Assembly: GCA_964585635.1 (NCBI GenBank) | Contig: CAZPEV010000201.1 | Location: forward strand, 1-5,115 | Direction: 5' to 3' | DNA from: CAZPEV01 sp964585635 | GTDB taxonomy: Bacteria > Zixibacteria > MSB-5A5 > GN15 > JAAZOE01 | Length of the DNA: 5,115 nt | Shown here: piece after piece, positions 1-5,063 of the stretch | Layout of the letters: every line of letters begins with the position of its first letter | Numbering within the stretch: position 1 is the stretch's first letter | Notes under the pieces: generated by a model | Seen by the model: only the letters and a program-made list of their open reading frames with translations | Told to the model about the DNA's origin: nothing | Database searches by the model: none | Made by a program: the position numbers and the translations under genes

Positions 1-977
1 ACGTCGCTAGAGAGTTTCTCCGGCAGCATCGGGATCACCCGGTCGGGAAAATAGACCGACGTTCCCCGGGCCAACGCCTCAGTATCCAGCCGCGTGCCCC
101 CCCGGACAAAATGGGAGACGTCCGCAATATGGACTCCCAGTCGATAATTCCCGCCGCTCAGCTCGATTGATACGGCGTCGTCATGGTCTTTGGCGTCGAT
201 CGGGTCGATCGTGAACAGTGACAGCTTGGTCAGATCATGCCGGCGCGACGCTTCCGCGTACCAGCCGGCAGCGACTCTCTCGGCCTCGGCCAAAACATCA
301 TCAGGGAACTCGGTCGGCAGATCGAATTTGCGGATGATTGACAGCGTGTCGGCCTCCGGCTCGCCGGCCATACCCAGCCGCTCCGTTACCCGGCCCTCGG
401 GGTTGAGATAAGGGTCGGTCCATGGCTCAAGCTGTACGACGACCTTTTCCCCCTCGCGCGCCCGATTGGTCTGTCCCTTGACAACATAGATATCGCGGTG
501 AATATTCTTGGAGTCGGGGACGACGTAATAGTATCCCCGTCCGGTGCGGAAGGTTCCGACCAGCCGGATCGTCTTCCGCTCCAAAACGTTGATGACCGCC
601 CCTTCCCGCTTGTCCTTGAATCCCCGCCCCGGTTTCAGACGCGCCATGACCCGGTCACCATCGAACGCGGTCGCCAGGTCGCGGGCCGCAATAAAGATCT
701 CCTCATCGGCGGTTTCGGATCGCACAAAACCGAACCCTGAACGAGTAATCGAGATAATCCCGGTGACCAAATCCATTTGGTCCGGAAGCCCGATCCGGCC
801 GCGCTTGAGGTGGACCAGCTTCCCTTGATCCAGAAGCTCCTTCACCGCTCGTCGAAACGGAGGATATTCCGCCGCGGAAACGCCGGAGACCTTGGCAATT
901 TCCTTGATCTTCATCGGGCGATCGGCATGCTCCCGAATGAATGCCTGAATTGAGTCCAATAACTGTTTTTTAACCAT
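1..977 (-). CDS. rnr: Ribonuclease R, N-terminal 325 residues (3' end outside window)
   Basis: RNase R is a processive 3'-to-5' exoribonuclease of the RNase II/RNB family that degrades structured RNA in the cytoplasm. Seen here: an N-terminal winged-helix region (about residues 3-60, with IKEIAKVSGVS), a first cold-shock/OB domain (about 70-115, ISITRSGFGFV then EIFIAARDL), a second OB domain (about 135-185), and the start of the RNB catalytic domain. The RNB motif TIDPIDAKDHDDAV at 256-269 has aspartates D258, D264, D266 and D267 with the spacing of the Mg-binding aspartates of E. coli RNase II. It is followed by GVHIADVSHFV (281-291) and TSVYFPDRVIPMLPEKLS (306-323). The ATG at 975-977 has AAAGGA about 6 nt upstream. 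The winged helix and two OB domains favour RNase R over RNase II. The gene runs off the left edge, so the rest of RNB, the S1 domain and the basic tail cannot be judged. It is separated from the upstream operon by a probable terminator and a candidate promoter. Confidence 0.96.
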   Translation of the reverse strand, partial: MVKKQLLDSIQAFIREHADRPMKIKEIAKVSGVSAAEYPPFRRAVKELLDQGKLVHLKRGRIGLPDQMDLVTGIISITRSGFGFVRSETADEEIFIAARDLATAFDGDRVMARLKPGRGFKDKREGAVINVLERKTIRLVGTFRTGRGYYYVVPDSKNIHRDIYVVKGQTNRAREGEKVVVQLEPWTDPYLNPEGRVTERLGMAGEPEADTLSIIRKFDLPTEFPDDVLAEAERVAAGWYAEASRRHDLTKLSLFTIDPIDAKDHDDAVSIELSGGNYRLGVHIADVSHFVRGGTRLDTEALARGTSVYFPDRVIPMLPEKLSSD

Positions 978-996
978 CTATTTCCTTTCGTGATTC

Positions 997-1025
997 ATAA
1001 TCGGCAGGCGGAATATACAAGTCAA
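997..1025 (-). promoter_or_regulatory. Candidate sigma70-type promoter for rnr
   Basis: On the minus strand a -35-like TTGACT (1020-1025, 5/6 to consensus) and a -10-like GATTAT (997-1002, 4/6) are separated by exactly 17 bp. Transcription would start near 989-991, leaving a 5' leader of only about 12-14 nt that still contains the AAAGGA ribosome binding site. The position just downstream of a probable terminator supports independent expression of rnr. This is read by eye, and the organism's own consensus is unknown. Confidence 0.45.
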
Positions 1026-1040
1026 GCAAAAACTGGCATA

Positions 1041-1064
1041 TTTCTGCCAACATGACAGCAGAAA
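1041..1064. other. Second stem-loop overlapping the foot of the terminator hairpin
   Basis: TTTCTGC (1041-1047) and GCAGAAA (1058-1064) form a 7-bp inverted repeat around a 10-nt loop. The outer two bases (1063-1064) are shared with the adjacent 11-bp stem, so the two hairpins partly exclude each other at that edge. It may strengthen termination or be incidental; no T-run follows it on either strand. Confidence 0.25.
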
Positions 1065-1088
1065 GGGCCGGAATGTGTCCCAGCCCTT
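1063..1088 (-). terminator. Probable transcription terminator after the sigma/anti-sigma operon
   Basis: Read on the minus strand, AAGGGCTGGGA, loop CACA, then TTCCGGCCCTT gives an 11-bp stem with two G-U wobbles. It starts 27 nt after the stop codon of the Cys/Met-rich gene. The run after the stem is weak (TCTGCTG following the stem's TT), so efficient intrinsic termination is uncertain. Partial read-through into rnr or Rho assistance is possible. Confidence 0.55.
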
Positions 1089-1115
1089 AAGAATATTGTT
1101 GACGAAAAGGCAGAA

Positions 1116-1799
1116 TTACTTGCCATGTAGGCAGCCCATATGGCCCTGCTCTGCTTCTCCCTCTTTCTCATCAGTCTTGATTATCTGGTGCTTCTTGCAG
1201 CCGTCGCCCCCTTTGCCGCAACCCATCCCCTTGACGCAGCCCATCCCCTTGCCGGATGAACATTCACCCTGACAGGACATATATTTCTCCAGCTGCTCCG
1301 GCGTCAGGACCGCCCGGATGTCGAAACGATTATTGATCCTGGCTTCCTGCATCTTCCCCTTGATGGCATTGATTTCCCGGGCAACCGCTAGGGTCTTGGC
1401 TCTGTCGGGTGACGGGGATTGTATCTCCCGACACATGCCCAGGCAGGCCTTCTCCATCGACGCCTTAAGGTCAATCATGGCCGTGCGGTTGGTGAACATG
1501 AGATCCTTGATTTTCGCAGTTTGTTCCTTGGTCAGGTTAAGCTCTTTACAGTCGAGCGGGTTGCAGCCGCCGCCACAGCAATCATCATCGTTACAGTCGC
1601 CGCGGCCCATCATGCCCGCCCGGCCGCCACCCTGGCACCCCATGCCCATGCCGGGGCCCATCATGCCGCCCACCTGGCATTTCATGCCCATGCCGGGCGC
1701 CATCGGCGCATCAGACGTGATTGCGGCATCGTCGCCGGCATTCGTCGCCGACCCAATCAGAACCAGCATAAATGCCGTGAGAATAAGAATGCGTTTCAT
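1116..1799 (-). CDS. Exported Cys/Met/Gly-rich Spy/CpxP-like protein, likely metal-binding
   Basis: The 227-residue product begins with a clear signal peptide (MKR, hydrophobic 4-18, likely cleavage after SATNA at about 21). The core (about 86-175) is helical and contains two LTxxQ-like motifs of the CpxP/Spy/periplasmic metal-sensor superfamily: LNLTKEQ (87-93) and LTPEQ (165-169). Around the core are unusual low-complexity arms. The N-terminal arm has a tandem 14-residue Gly-Met unit with one Cys each, then a cluster C69, C74, C75, C79, C84. The C-terminal arm has C176, C180, two KGMGC repeats, C201, H204, H220, C223 and H225. In total there are 15 Cys and 20 Met, which suggests soft-metal (Cu/Ag/Zn-like) binding, but no ligand is proven. 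The ATG has AGGAG 5 nt upstream. It lies 40 nt after the sensor-like gene, so it is probably the last gene of the operon. It could instead be a periplasmic chaperone or metal buffer. Confidence 0.85.
   Translation of the reverse strand: MKRILILTAFMLVLIGSATNAGDDAAITSDAPMAPGMGMKCQVGGMMGPGMGMGCQGGGRAGMMGRGDCNDDDCCGGGCNPLDCKELNLTKEQTAKIKDLMFTNRTAMIDLKASMEKACLGMCREIQSPSPDRAKTLAVAREINAIKGKMQEARINNRFDIRAVLTPEQLEKYMSCQGECSSGKGMGCVKGMGCGKGGDGCKKHQIIKTDEKEGEAEQGHMGCLHGK
1215..1250 (-). repeat. Two tandem 18-nt units encoding KGMGC(V/G)
   Basis: Residues 184-195 of the Cys/Met-rich protein consist of two six-residue units, KGMGCV and KGMGCG, encoded by nearly identical 18-nt tandem copies. Each contributes one Cys and one Met. 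The in-frame duplication suggests growth of a metal-binding or flexible tail. Confidence 0.7.
1614..1697 (-). repeat. Two tandem 42-nt units encoding PGMGM-CQ-GG repeats
   Basis: Residues 35-48 and 49-62 of the Cys/Met-rich protein are a 14-residue tandem repeat matching at 10 of 14 positions (shared PGMGM, CQ, GG, G). At DNA level an identical 15-nt core recurs at 1641-1655 and 1683-1697, exactly 42 nt apart, so the copy number can change without a frameshift. Confidence 0.7.
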
Positions 1800-1839
1800 G
1801 GCAACTCCTTCAGTTTACGTCTATGGTCACTTGGTTGTC

Positions 1840-2373
1840 TCATCTATTCTTGCCTGGACCCGGCCCGCCCTGGCCACGAAATTCACGCATGCATTCGAGC
1901 ACTTCCCGCTCGAACCGTTCTTCAAATATGGCCAGCTTGGCTTTCTGCGACACGGCCAGCACGCCGTCACAAACGTCGCTGAACTTCTTTTCGCGGCGCT
2001 GCTGCGTCGCCTGGTTGTCATCCAATTGCCTCAGTAACGCCCGAATCTGATCATCCGCGTCCTTGCGGTCGAGGGTCCCTTTCAACTGATCGATCAGGTC
2101 GGCCCGCTCCTGACGCAGTTGCCGGATATCCTTGCGGTACCCATGGAACATGGGTATGAATCGCTGGGATTGTTCCTCGCTGAGATCGACCGCCTCCAGA
2201 AGCTTGAACAGCCGCAAGTTTTCATAATTGGCTTCAAATCCGCGGGGCATCCTCTGCACACATATTGGTGGACATCCCTCCGGCGGCGGGCTGCTGTCGG
2301 GCTGGCCCCAGATCGATCCCGTCAGGAGGAGAGCCGTCAATAGGACACTGCCAAGCCGGCGTATCATCACCAT
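1840..2373 (-). CDS. Exported CpxP/CnrX/Spy-like periplasmic sensor
   Basis: With the chosen start the product has 177 residues. MVMIRR plus a hydrophobic stretch (7-22) ending near SIWGQ is a signal peptide. The mature part has a Pro/Cys-rich linker (C34-PPI-C38) and then a long, highly charged helical region (about 48-163) with an LSEEQ motif (64-68) and a final helix, KAKLAIFEERFEREVLE (144-160). This pattern is typical of the 'periplasmic heavy-metal sensor'/LTXXQ superfamily (CnrX, ZraP, CpxP, Spy). C135, C161 and H77 are further possible ligands. The tail is Gly/Pro-rich (GQGGPGPGKNR). Starting at 2373 puts GGAG 7 nt upstream and leaves one base after the anti-sigma stop. A longer frame from 2394 would put seven polar/aromatic residues before the signal peptide and is less likely. 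Its place after the anti-sigma gene suggests it modulates the anti-sigma from the periplasm; this is inference. Confidence 0.82.
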   Translation of the reverse strand: MVMIRRLGSVLLTALLLTGSIWGQPDSSPPPEGCPPICVQRMPRGFEANYENLRLFKLLEAVDLSEEQSQRFIPMFHGYRKDIRQLRQERADLIDQLKGTLDRKDADDQIRALLRQLDDNQATQQRREKKFSDVCDGVLAVSQKAKLAIFEERFEREVLECMREFRGQGGPGPGKNR

Positions 2374-2374
2374 A

Positions 2375-2956
2375 TTATAACTCCAGCGAAACATGTTCGA
2401 CCAGGTACTCTATCTCTTGCTGCGTCAAACTATCAAGAATATCCGCCGCCTGGGCCGGATCAACGCTGGCGGTAATATATGCCGCCGAGGGTTGGTCGAC
2501 AAGCGTCGGCAATCCATCCTCATCGCCGCCGGTCAGAAACGACAGGATATCGACTCCCTGGGACTGGGTCACCTGCAAATCCTGAAATTCCCGACTGACC
2601 ACCGGTGCCACCGGAAGTTGCGGCGCTCCCGCCAGGGCAATGACCAGAAGCGCGGCCGCCGCCAACGCCGGCCTGACCAGCGACCTCAGCCGGATGACGG
2701 CCATCGACGCGGTCGCCCGATTCTTCGGCGAGGCCGCCATTCCCGCCGACAAGTTGACCATCATCTGGTTCGCTTCTGCGGAGGTCAACGCCAAAGAAGC
2801 GAGCGGAGCCAGCCGCCCCTGCAGCGCCGACAAGTCGTCGTACTGGAAACGACACTCCGGGCAAGCCTCGAGATGCCGCCGGATATCCTCCCCCGGTTCG
2901 ATCCCCGCCGAGGTCAATTCCGACTCCAGCCACTGCTGTGTCTGCCGGCAGTTCAT
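2375..2956 (-). CDS. Zinc-finger (ZAS-type) transmembrane anti-sigma factor
   Basis: The 193-residue product binds and inhibits the sigma factor encoded just before it. The N-terminus has the ZAS zinc-binding pattern C3-x24-H28-x3-C32-x2-C35 (RHLEACPEC). A cytoplasmic linker (about 36-93) with basic residues before the membrane leads to one hydrophobic segment (about 94-112, PALAAAALLVIALAG), predicting one transmembrane helix. The C-terminal 80 residues would lie in the periplasm and are acidic, ending with DILDSLTQQEIEYLVEHVSLEL-type helical sequence (about 172-193). Its ATG overlaps the sigma stop (ATGA), the usual translational coupling of sigma/anti-sigma pairs. A following sensor-like gene suggests the periplasmic part is the signal-receiving side. 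Whether release works by proteolysis or by a conformational change cannot be read from the sequence. Confidence 0.9.
   Translation of the reverse strand: MNCRQTQQWLESELTSAGIEPGEDIRRHLEACPECRFQYDDLSALQGRLAPLASLALTSAEANQMMVNLSAGMAASPKNRATASMAVIRLRSLVRPALAAAALLVIALAGAPQLPVAPVVSREFQDLQVTQSQGVDILSFLTGGDEDGLPTLVDQPSAAYITASVDPAQAADILDSLTQQEIEYLVEHVSLEL
2381..2384 (-). promoter_or_regulatory. Ribosome binding site inside the anti-sigma gene that sets the sensor start
   Basis: GGAG on the minus strand, within the penultimate codons of the anti-sigma gene, lies 7 nt before the ATG at 2371-2373. It favours that start over the upstream ATG at 2392-2394 and implies that translation of the two genes is coupled. 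Confidence 0.6.
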
Positions 2957-3486
2957 TTCTCTTCCAATCGCCGTTTCAGCTTCTTCAGCGCCTCGGAAAA
3001 ACTGGTCTTGGCCGCCGATACCGAGGTCTGCTGTATGCAGGCTATCTCGTCAAACTTCAAATGCTCGAAGAAGCGCAAGGTGAAGACCGCGCGCTGAGCC
3101 GGAGGGAGATCGCCGATAGCGGCCAGAAGAGCCGCCTGCCGCCGTTTCTCCGTCAGGATACTGTCAGGATCACCCGAGGCGTCCGCCTGATCGAAACCGT
3201 CCGCCAGCGGCGTTTCGCGGTCAGCCTTCTTCACGTAATTTCGCGTCTTATTGACCGCGATCTGACACAACCAGGTGGAAAAGGACGCCTCCTGCCGGAA
3301 CTGCCGGATATTTTGCCAGGCGGCCAGGAGTGTATCCTGAGTGAGATCCAACGCCGCCTCTCTGTCTGCCGTCATTCTCACGATAAATCCGAATATCCGA
3401 TCCTGATACTGCCGGACGAGCTTGGCAAACGCTTCCTGGTCGCCCTGGCCGGCTTGTTCGATCAACCACCGCTCGTCAGGTATCAT
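2953..3486 (-). CDS. ECF (sigma70-family, group 4) RNA polymerase sigma factor
   Basis: The 177-residue length is normal for ECF sigma factors. Region sigma2 spans about 15-88: AFAKLVRQYQDRIFGFIVRM, then DLTQDTLLAAW (47-57, core-binding helix), then FSTWLCQIAVNKTRNYVKK (69-87, -10 recognition). A variable linker (about 88-115) leads to sigma4 (about 117-172): LPPAQRAVFTLRFFEHLKFDEIA and an HTH around TSVSAAKTSFSEALKKLKRRL for -35 recognition. C74 in WLCQIA sits where Tyr is common in this family. The ATG at 3484-3486 has only a weak ribosome binding site (GACCGG), and an in-frame TAG lies 12 nt further up, so no longer start exists. It heads the four-gene cassette and is 208 nt downstream of mreB. 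Which promoters it recognises cannot be read from the protein by eye; autoregulation is likely but unproven. Confidence 0.93.
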   Translation of the reverse strand: MIPDERWLIEQAGQGDQEAFAKLVRQYQDRIFGFIVRMTADREAALDLTQDTLLAAWQNIRQFRQEASFSTWLCQIAVNKTRNYVKKADRETPLADGFDQADASGDPDSILTEKRRQAALLAAIGDLPPAQRAVFTLRFFEHLKFDEIACIQQTSVSAAKTSFSEALKKLKRRLEEK

Positions 3487-3551
3487 CCGGTCAATTTTCT
3501 ATACTCACGGTTGGACAATCCTCGGCCCAAAAAGACCAACGAAAAGTATTC

Positions 3552-3565
3552 ATTCTTTCAAGAAT
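3552..3565. promoter_or_regulatory. Short inverted repeat upstream of the sigma gene, possible operator or promoter element
   Basis: ATTCTT and AAGAAT flank a 2-nt centre, 66-79 nt upstream of the sigma start codon. On the minus strand it includes TTGAAA, which could be a -35 element, but no convincing -10 follows at 16-18 bp. It is the only notable symmetric element in the 208-nt mreB-sigma gap, and it could be chance in this locally A+T-rich stretch. Confidence 0.25.
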
Positions 3566-3694
3566 CGGCAACCCGTGGAGCCTGAGATGATCGGGATTTT
3601 GGAAATACTTCCTGATCCGCTTAATGACCATCGAGGCTGGGAATCCGAACCGGGAGAACATGATGAGGCTCAAATGATCCGGCCACGACTTGAC

Positions 3695-4723
3695 TCAATC
3701 CCGGCGGGCCTTGATCAAAATCTTGCTGTAATGGACCATGTCATCCAGCACCTTGCCGCAACCGCGCACGACGCAGGTCAATGGATCATCGGCGGCGTAA
3801 ACCGGCAGATTGGTCTCCTCCCGCAGACGCTTGTCGAGCCCCCGTAATAGCGCCCCGCCGCCGGTCAGCACAATGCCGCGCTCCAAAATATCCGAGGCCA
3901 ACTCCGGTGGCGTCTGTTCCAGCGACTGCCGCACCGCTTCCACAATCGCCTCAATCGGCTCCGCCAGCGCCTCCCGCAATTGCACCGATGACAGCTTGAT
4001 ACTCTTCGGCACCCCGGCCACCAAGTCCCGCCCCTTGACCTCCATCGATATCTCCTGCTCCAGTTGAAACGCCGACCCGATGTTGATCTTCAGATCCTCG
4101 GCCGTCAGCTCGCCGATGAGCAGGTTGTAATTCTTGCGGAGGTACATGATAATGGCGTCGTTGCATTCGTCTCCGGCGACCCGGATGGAGGTGCAACTGA
4201 CAATCCCATTCAAGGCGATCACCGCGATTTCCGAGGTCCCGCCGCCGATGTCGATCACCATCGTCCCCGACGGCTGGCTGACCGGCAGCCCCACTCCGAT
4301 CGCCGCCGCCATCGGTTCCTGAATCAGATACACCTCGCGGGCGCCGGCGTTTTCGGCCGAGTCGCGCACCGCGCGCTTCTCCACCTCGGTGATCCCGGAG
4401 GGGACCGAAATCACAATCCGCGGCTTCATCAAATATTTGCGCCGCACCACGCGCCGGATGAAATCGCTCAGCAGTTTTTCCGTGATCTCGAAGTCGGCAA
4501 TGACGCCGTCGCGCAGGGGGCGGATGGCGACGATCTCGCCCGGCGTGCGGCCCAGCATTTCTTTGGCGGCCGAGCCGATTGCGACGACTTTGCCGGTCAC
4601 CCGCTCAATCGCCACCACCGAGGGCTCGTTGAGCACGATTCCCTGGCCGCGCACGAAGACCAGCGTGTTGGCCGTCCCCAAATCGATTCCGATATCGCTG
4701 GAAATCAGGTCAAAAAAGCCCAC
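3695..4723 (-). CDS. mreB: Rod-shape-determining actin homologue MreB
   Basis: MreB polymerises with ATP under the inner membrane and positions the elongasome for lateral wall synthesis. The product is 342 residues, the normal full length. Actin-fold motifs are intact: phosphate-1 DLGTANT (14-20), catalytic-region QEPMAAA (135-141), phosphate-2 DIGGGTSE (158-165) and adenosine motif GIVLTGGGALLRG (283-295). Family signatures also match: GIVLNEPSVVAI (28-39), VAGDECNDAII (182-192), and LKINIGSAF with MEVKGRDLVAGVPKS (211-241). The short N-terminus (MGFFDLISSDIGIDL) fits MreB rather than DnaK or ParM. Translation starts at GTG (4721-4723) with GGAGG 5 nt upstream. mreC/mreD are not downstream; the next gene is the ECF sigma factor after 208 nt, and no clear intrinsic terminator lies between them. 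It could be the main MreB or a paralogue of one in a complete mre operon elsewhere. Confidence 0.97.
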   Translation of the reverse strand: MGFFDLISSDIGIDLGTANTLVFVRGQGIVLNEPSVVAIERVTGKVVAIGSAAKEMLGRTPGEIVAIRPLRDGVIADFEITEKLLSDFIRRVVRRKYLMKPRIVISVPSGITEVEKRAVRDSAENAGAREVYLIQEPMAAAIGVGLPVSQPSGTMVIDIGGGTSEIAVIALNGIVSCTSIRVAGDECNDAIIMYLRKNYNLLIGELTAEDLKINIGSAFQLEQEISMEVKGRDLVAGVPKSIKLSSVQLREALAEPIEAIVEAVRQSLEQTPPELASDILERGIVLTGGGALLRGLDKRLREETNLPVYAADDPLTCVVRGCGKVLDDMVHYSKILIKARRD

Positions 4724-4728
4724 AAGGT

Positions 4729-4733
4729 CCTCC
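4729..4733 (-). promoter_or_regulatory. Strong Shine-Dalgarno that fixes the GTG start of mreB
   Basis: GGAGG on the minus strand lies 5 nt before the GTG at 4721-4723. No in-frame ATG gives the full MreB N-terminus, so this site supports the non-ATG start. Confidence 0.75.
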
Positions 4734-4775
4734 GTTCACGGTCGCCAGGCCTGCCATGCTGATGATAGGCGTGCC

Positions 4776-4804
4776 ATTATCGAGTCCACAGTTCCGCAAA
4801 TCAA
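4776..4804 (-). promoter_or_regulatory. Candidate sigma70-type promoter for mreB
   Basis: On the minus strand TTGATT (4799-4804, 4/6) and GATAAT (4776-4781, 5/6) are 17 bp apart. A T-run (TTTTTTG) lies just upstream of the -35 element. Transcription would start near 4768-4770, giving a leader of about 46 nt up to the GTG. It sits between the palindrome block and mreB, as expected if the repeats are upstream of the transcription unit. Confidence 0.5.
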
Positions 4805-4917
4805 CAAAAAACTGTCCGCTTTGGCAAGCTCAATCGGCGCCATCGACGCCACAGGGGGACAATTGCTTAGACGGACGGCCCTAAAACCGGGGCGCAGTGG
4901 GCCTCGCCCTATCCCTG

Positions 4918-4979
4918 GGTAGGGGCCGACCTGCGTGTCGGCCCAAGCAGACGGGCGCACACGCAGGTGCGCCCCTACC
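4918..4979. repeat. REP-like inverted doublet (GTAG-type BIME/REPIN-like element)
   Basis: Two 27-nt arms (4918-4944 and the reverse complement of 4953-4979) lie head to head around an 8-nt spacer (4945-4952) and match at 23 of 27 positions. Each arm has GTAG at its outer foot (4919-4922; CTAC at 4975-4978) followed by a perfect 8-bp hairpin: GGGCCGAC/GTCGGCCC (4923-4930, 4937-4944) and GGGCGCAC/GTGCGCCC (4953-4960, 4967-4974), both with 6-nt loops. A GTAG tetranucleotide beside a hairpin is the known signature of REP elements mobilised by RAYT (TnpA-REP) enzymes, which often occur as inverted pairs. No RAYT gene is in the window, so assignment to that class is inference from structure. Confidence 0.7.
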
Positions 4980-5004
4980 TGTGGGTTCGGGAGGATTTGG
5001 ACCC

Positions 5005-5026
5005 GCGGCCCGCCGCGGCGGGCCGC
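5005..5026. repeat. Perfect 22-nt all-G+C palindrome
   Basis: GCGGCCCGCCG (5005-5015) is followed at once by its exact reverse complement CGGCGGGCCGC (5016-5026), with no spacer. A second palindrome, AAAAGCTTTT (5032-5041), follows 5 nt later. Neither strand shows a terminator-like T-run directly after the G+C stem. It may belong to the same compound intergenic repeat as its neighbours. Confidence 0.65.
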
Positions 5027-5045
5027 CCACAAAAAGCTTTTCGCA

Positions 5046-5063
5046 GCGGACGAGGACGTCCGC
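5046..5063. repeat. 7-bp hairpin at the right end of the palindrome block
   Basis: GCGGACG (5046-5052) and CGTCCGC (5057-5063) form a 7-bp stem with loop AGGA. On the minus strand a T-run (CTTTTTG) comes only about 10 nt further on, too far for a standard terminator. A terminator for an unseen upstream gene is possible but weak. Confidence 0.5.

Noticed and set aside
1318..2037. Long plus-strand open frame of 239 codons
   Set aside because: It lies antisense across two well-supported exported-protein genes, has no domain or ribosome binding site, and its composition is that of a shadow of the G+C-rich Cys/Met gene.
2393..3097. Plus-strand open frame of 234 codons opposite the anti-sigma gene
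   Set aside because: It is rich in Arg and Gln without motifs and covers the 3' end of the sigma gene and all of the anti-sigma gene, both of which have clear family signatures.
3601..3612. GGAAATACTTCC as a terminator stem after mreB
   Set aside because: The stem is only 4 bp with no T-run, too weak to call.
3491..3673. Possible small minus-strand gene of about 60 codons between mreB and the sigma gene
   Set aside because: It would start at TTG with no convincing ribosome binding site, and its protein matches no family I recognise. It remains only a remote possibility.
4064..4762. Plus-strand open frame of 232 codons
   Set aside because: It is antisense to mreB, with an Asp/Arg/His-rich composition typical of reverse-frame reading and no recognisable motif.
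4918..4979. CRISPR-like or tRNA-like structure
   Set aside because: There are only two copies, in inverted orientation, with no spacers of uniform length and no cloverleaf arms or anticodon loop.
5005..5041. G+C palindrome followed by an A/T stretch as an intrinsic terminator
   Set aside because: On the plus strand the stem is followed by CCACAAAAAGC, not a T-run, and on the minus strand the T-run precedes the stem. Only one disordered possibility remains for the 5046-5063 hairpin.
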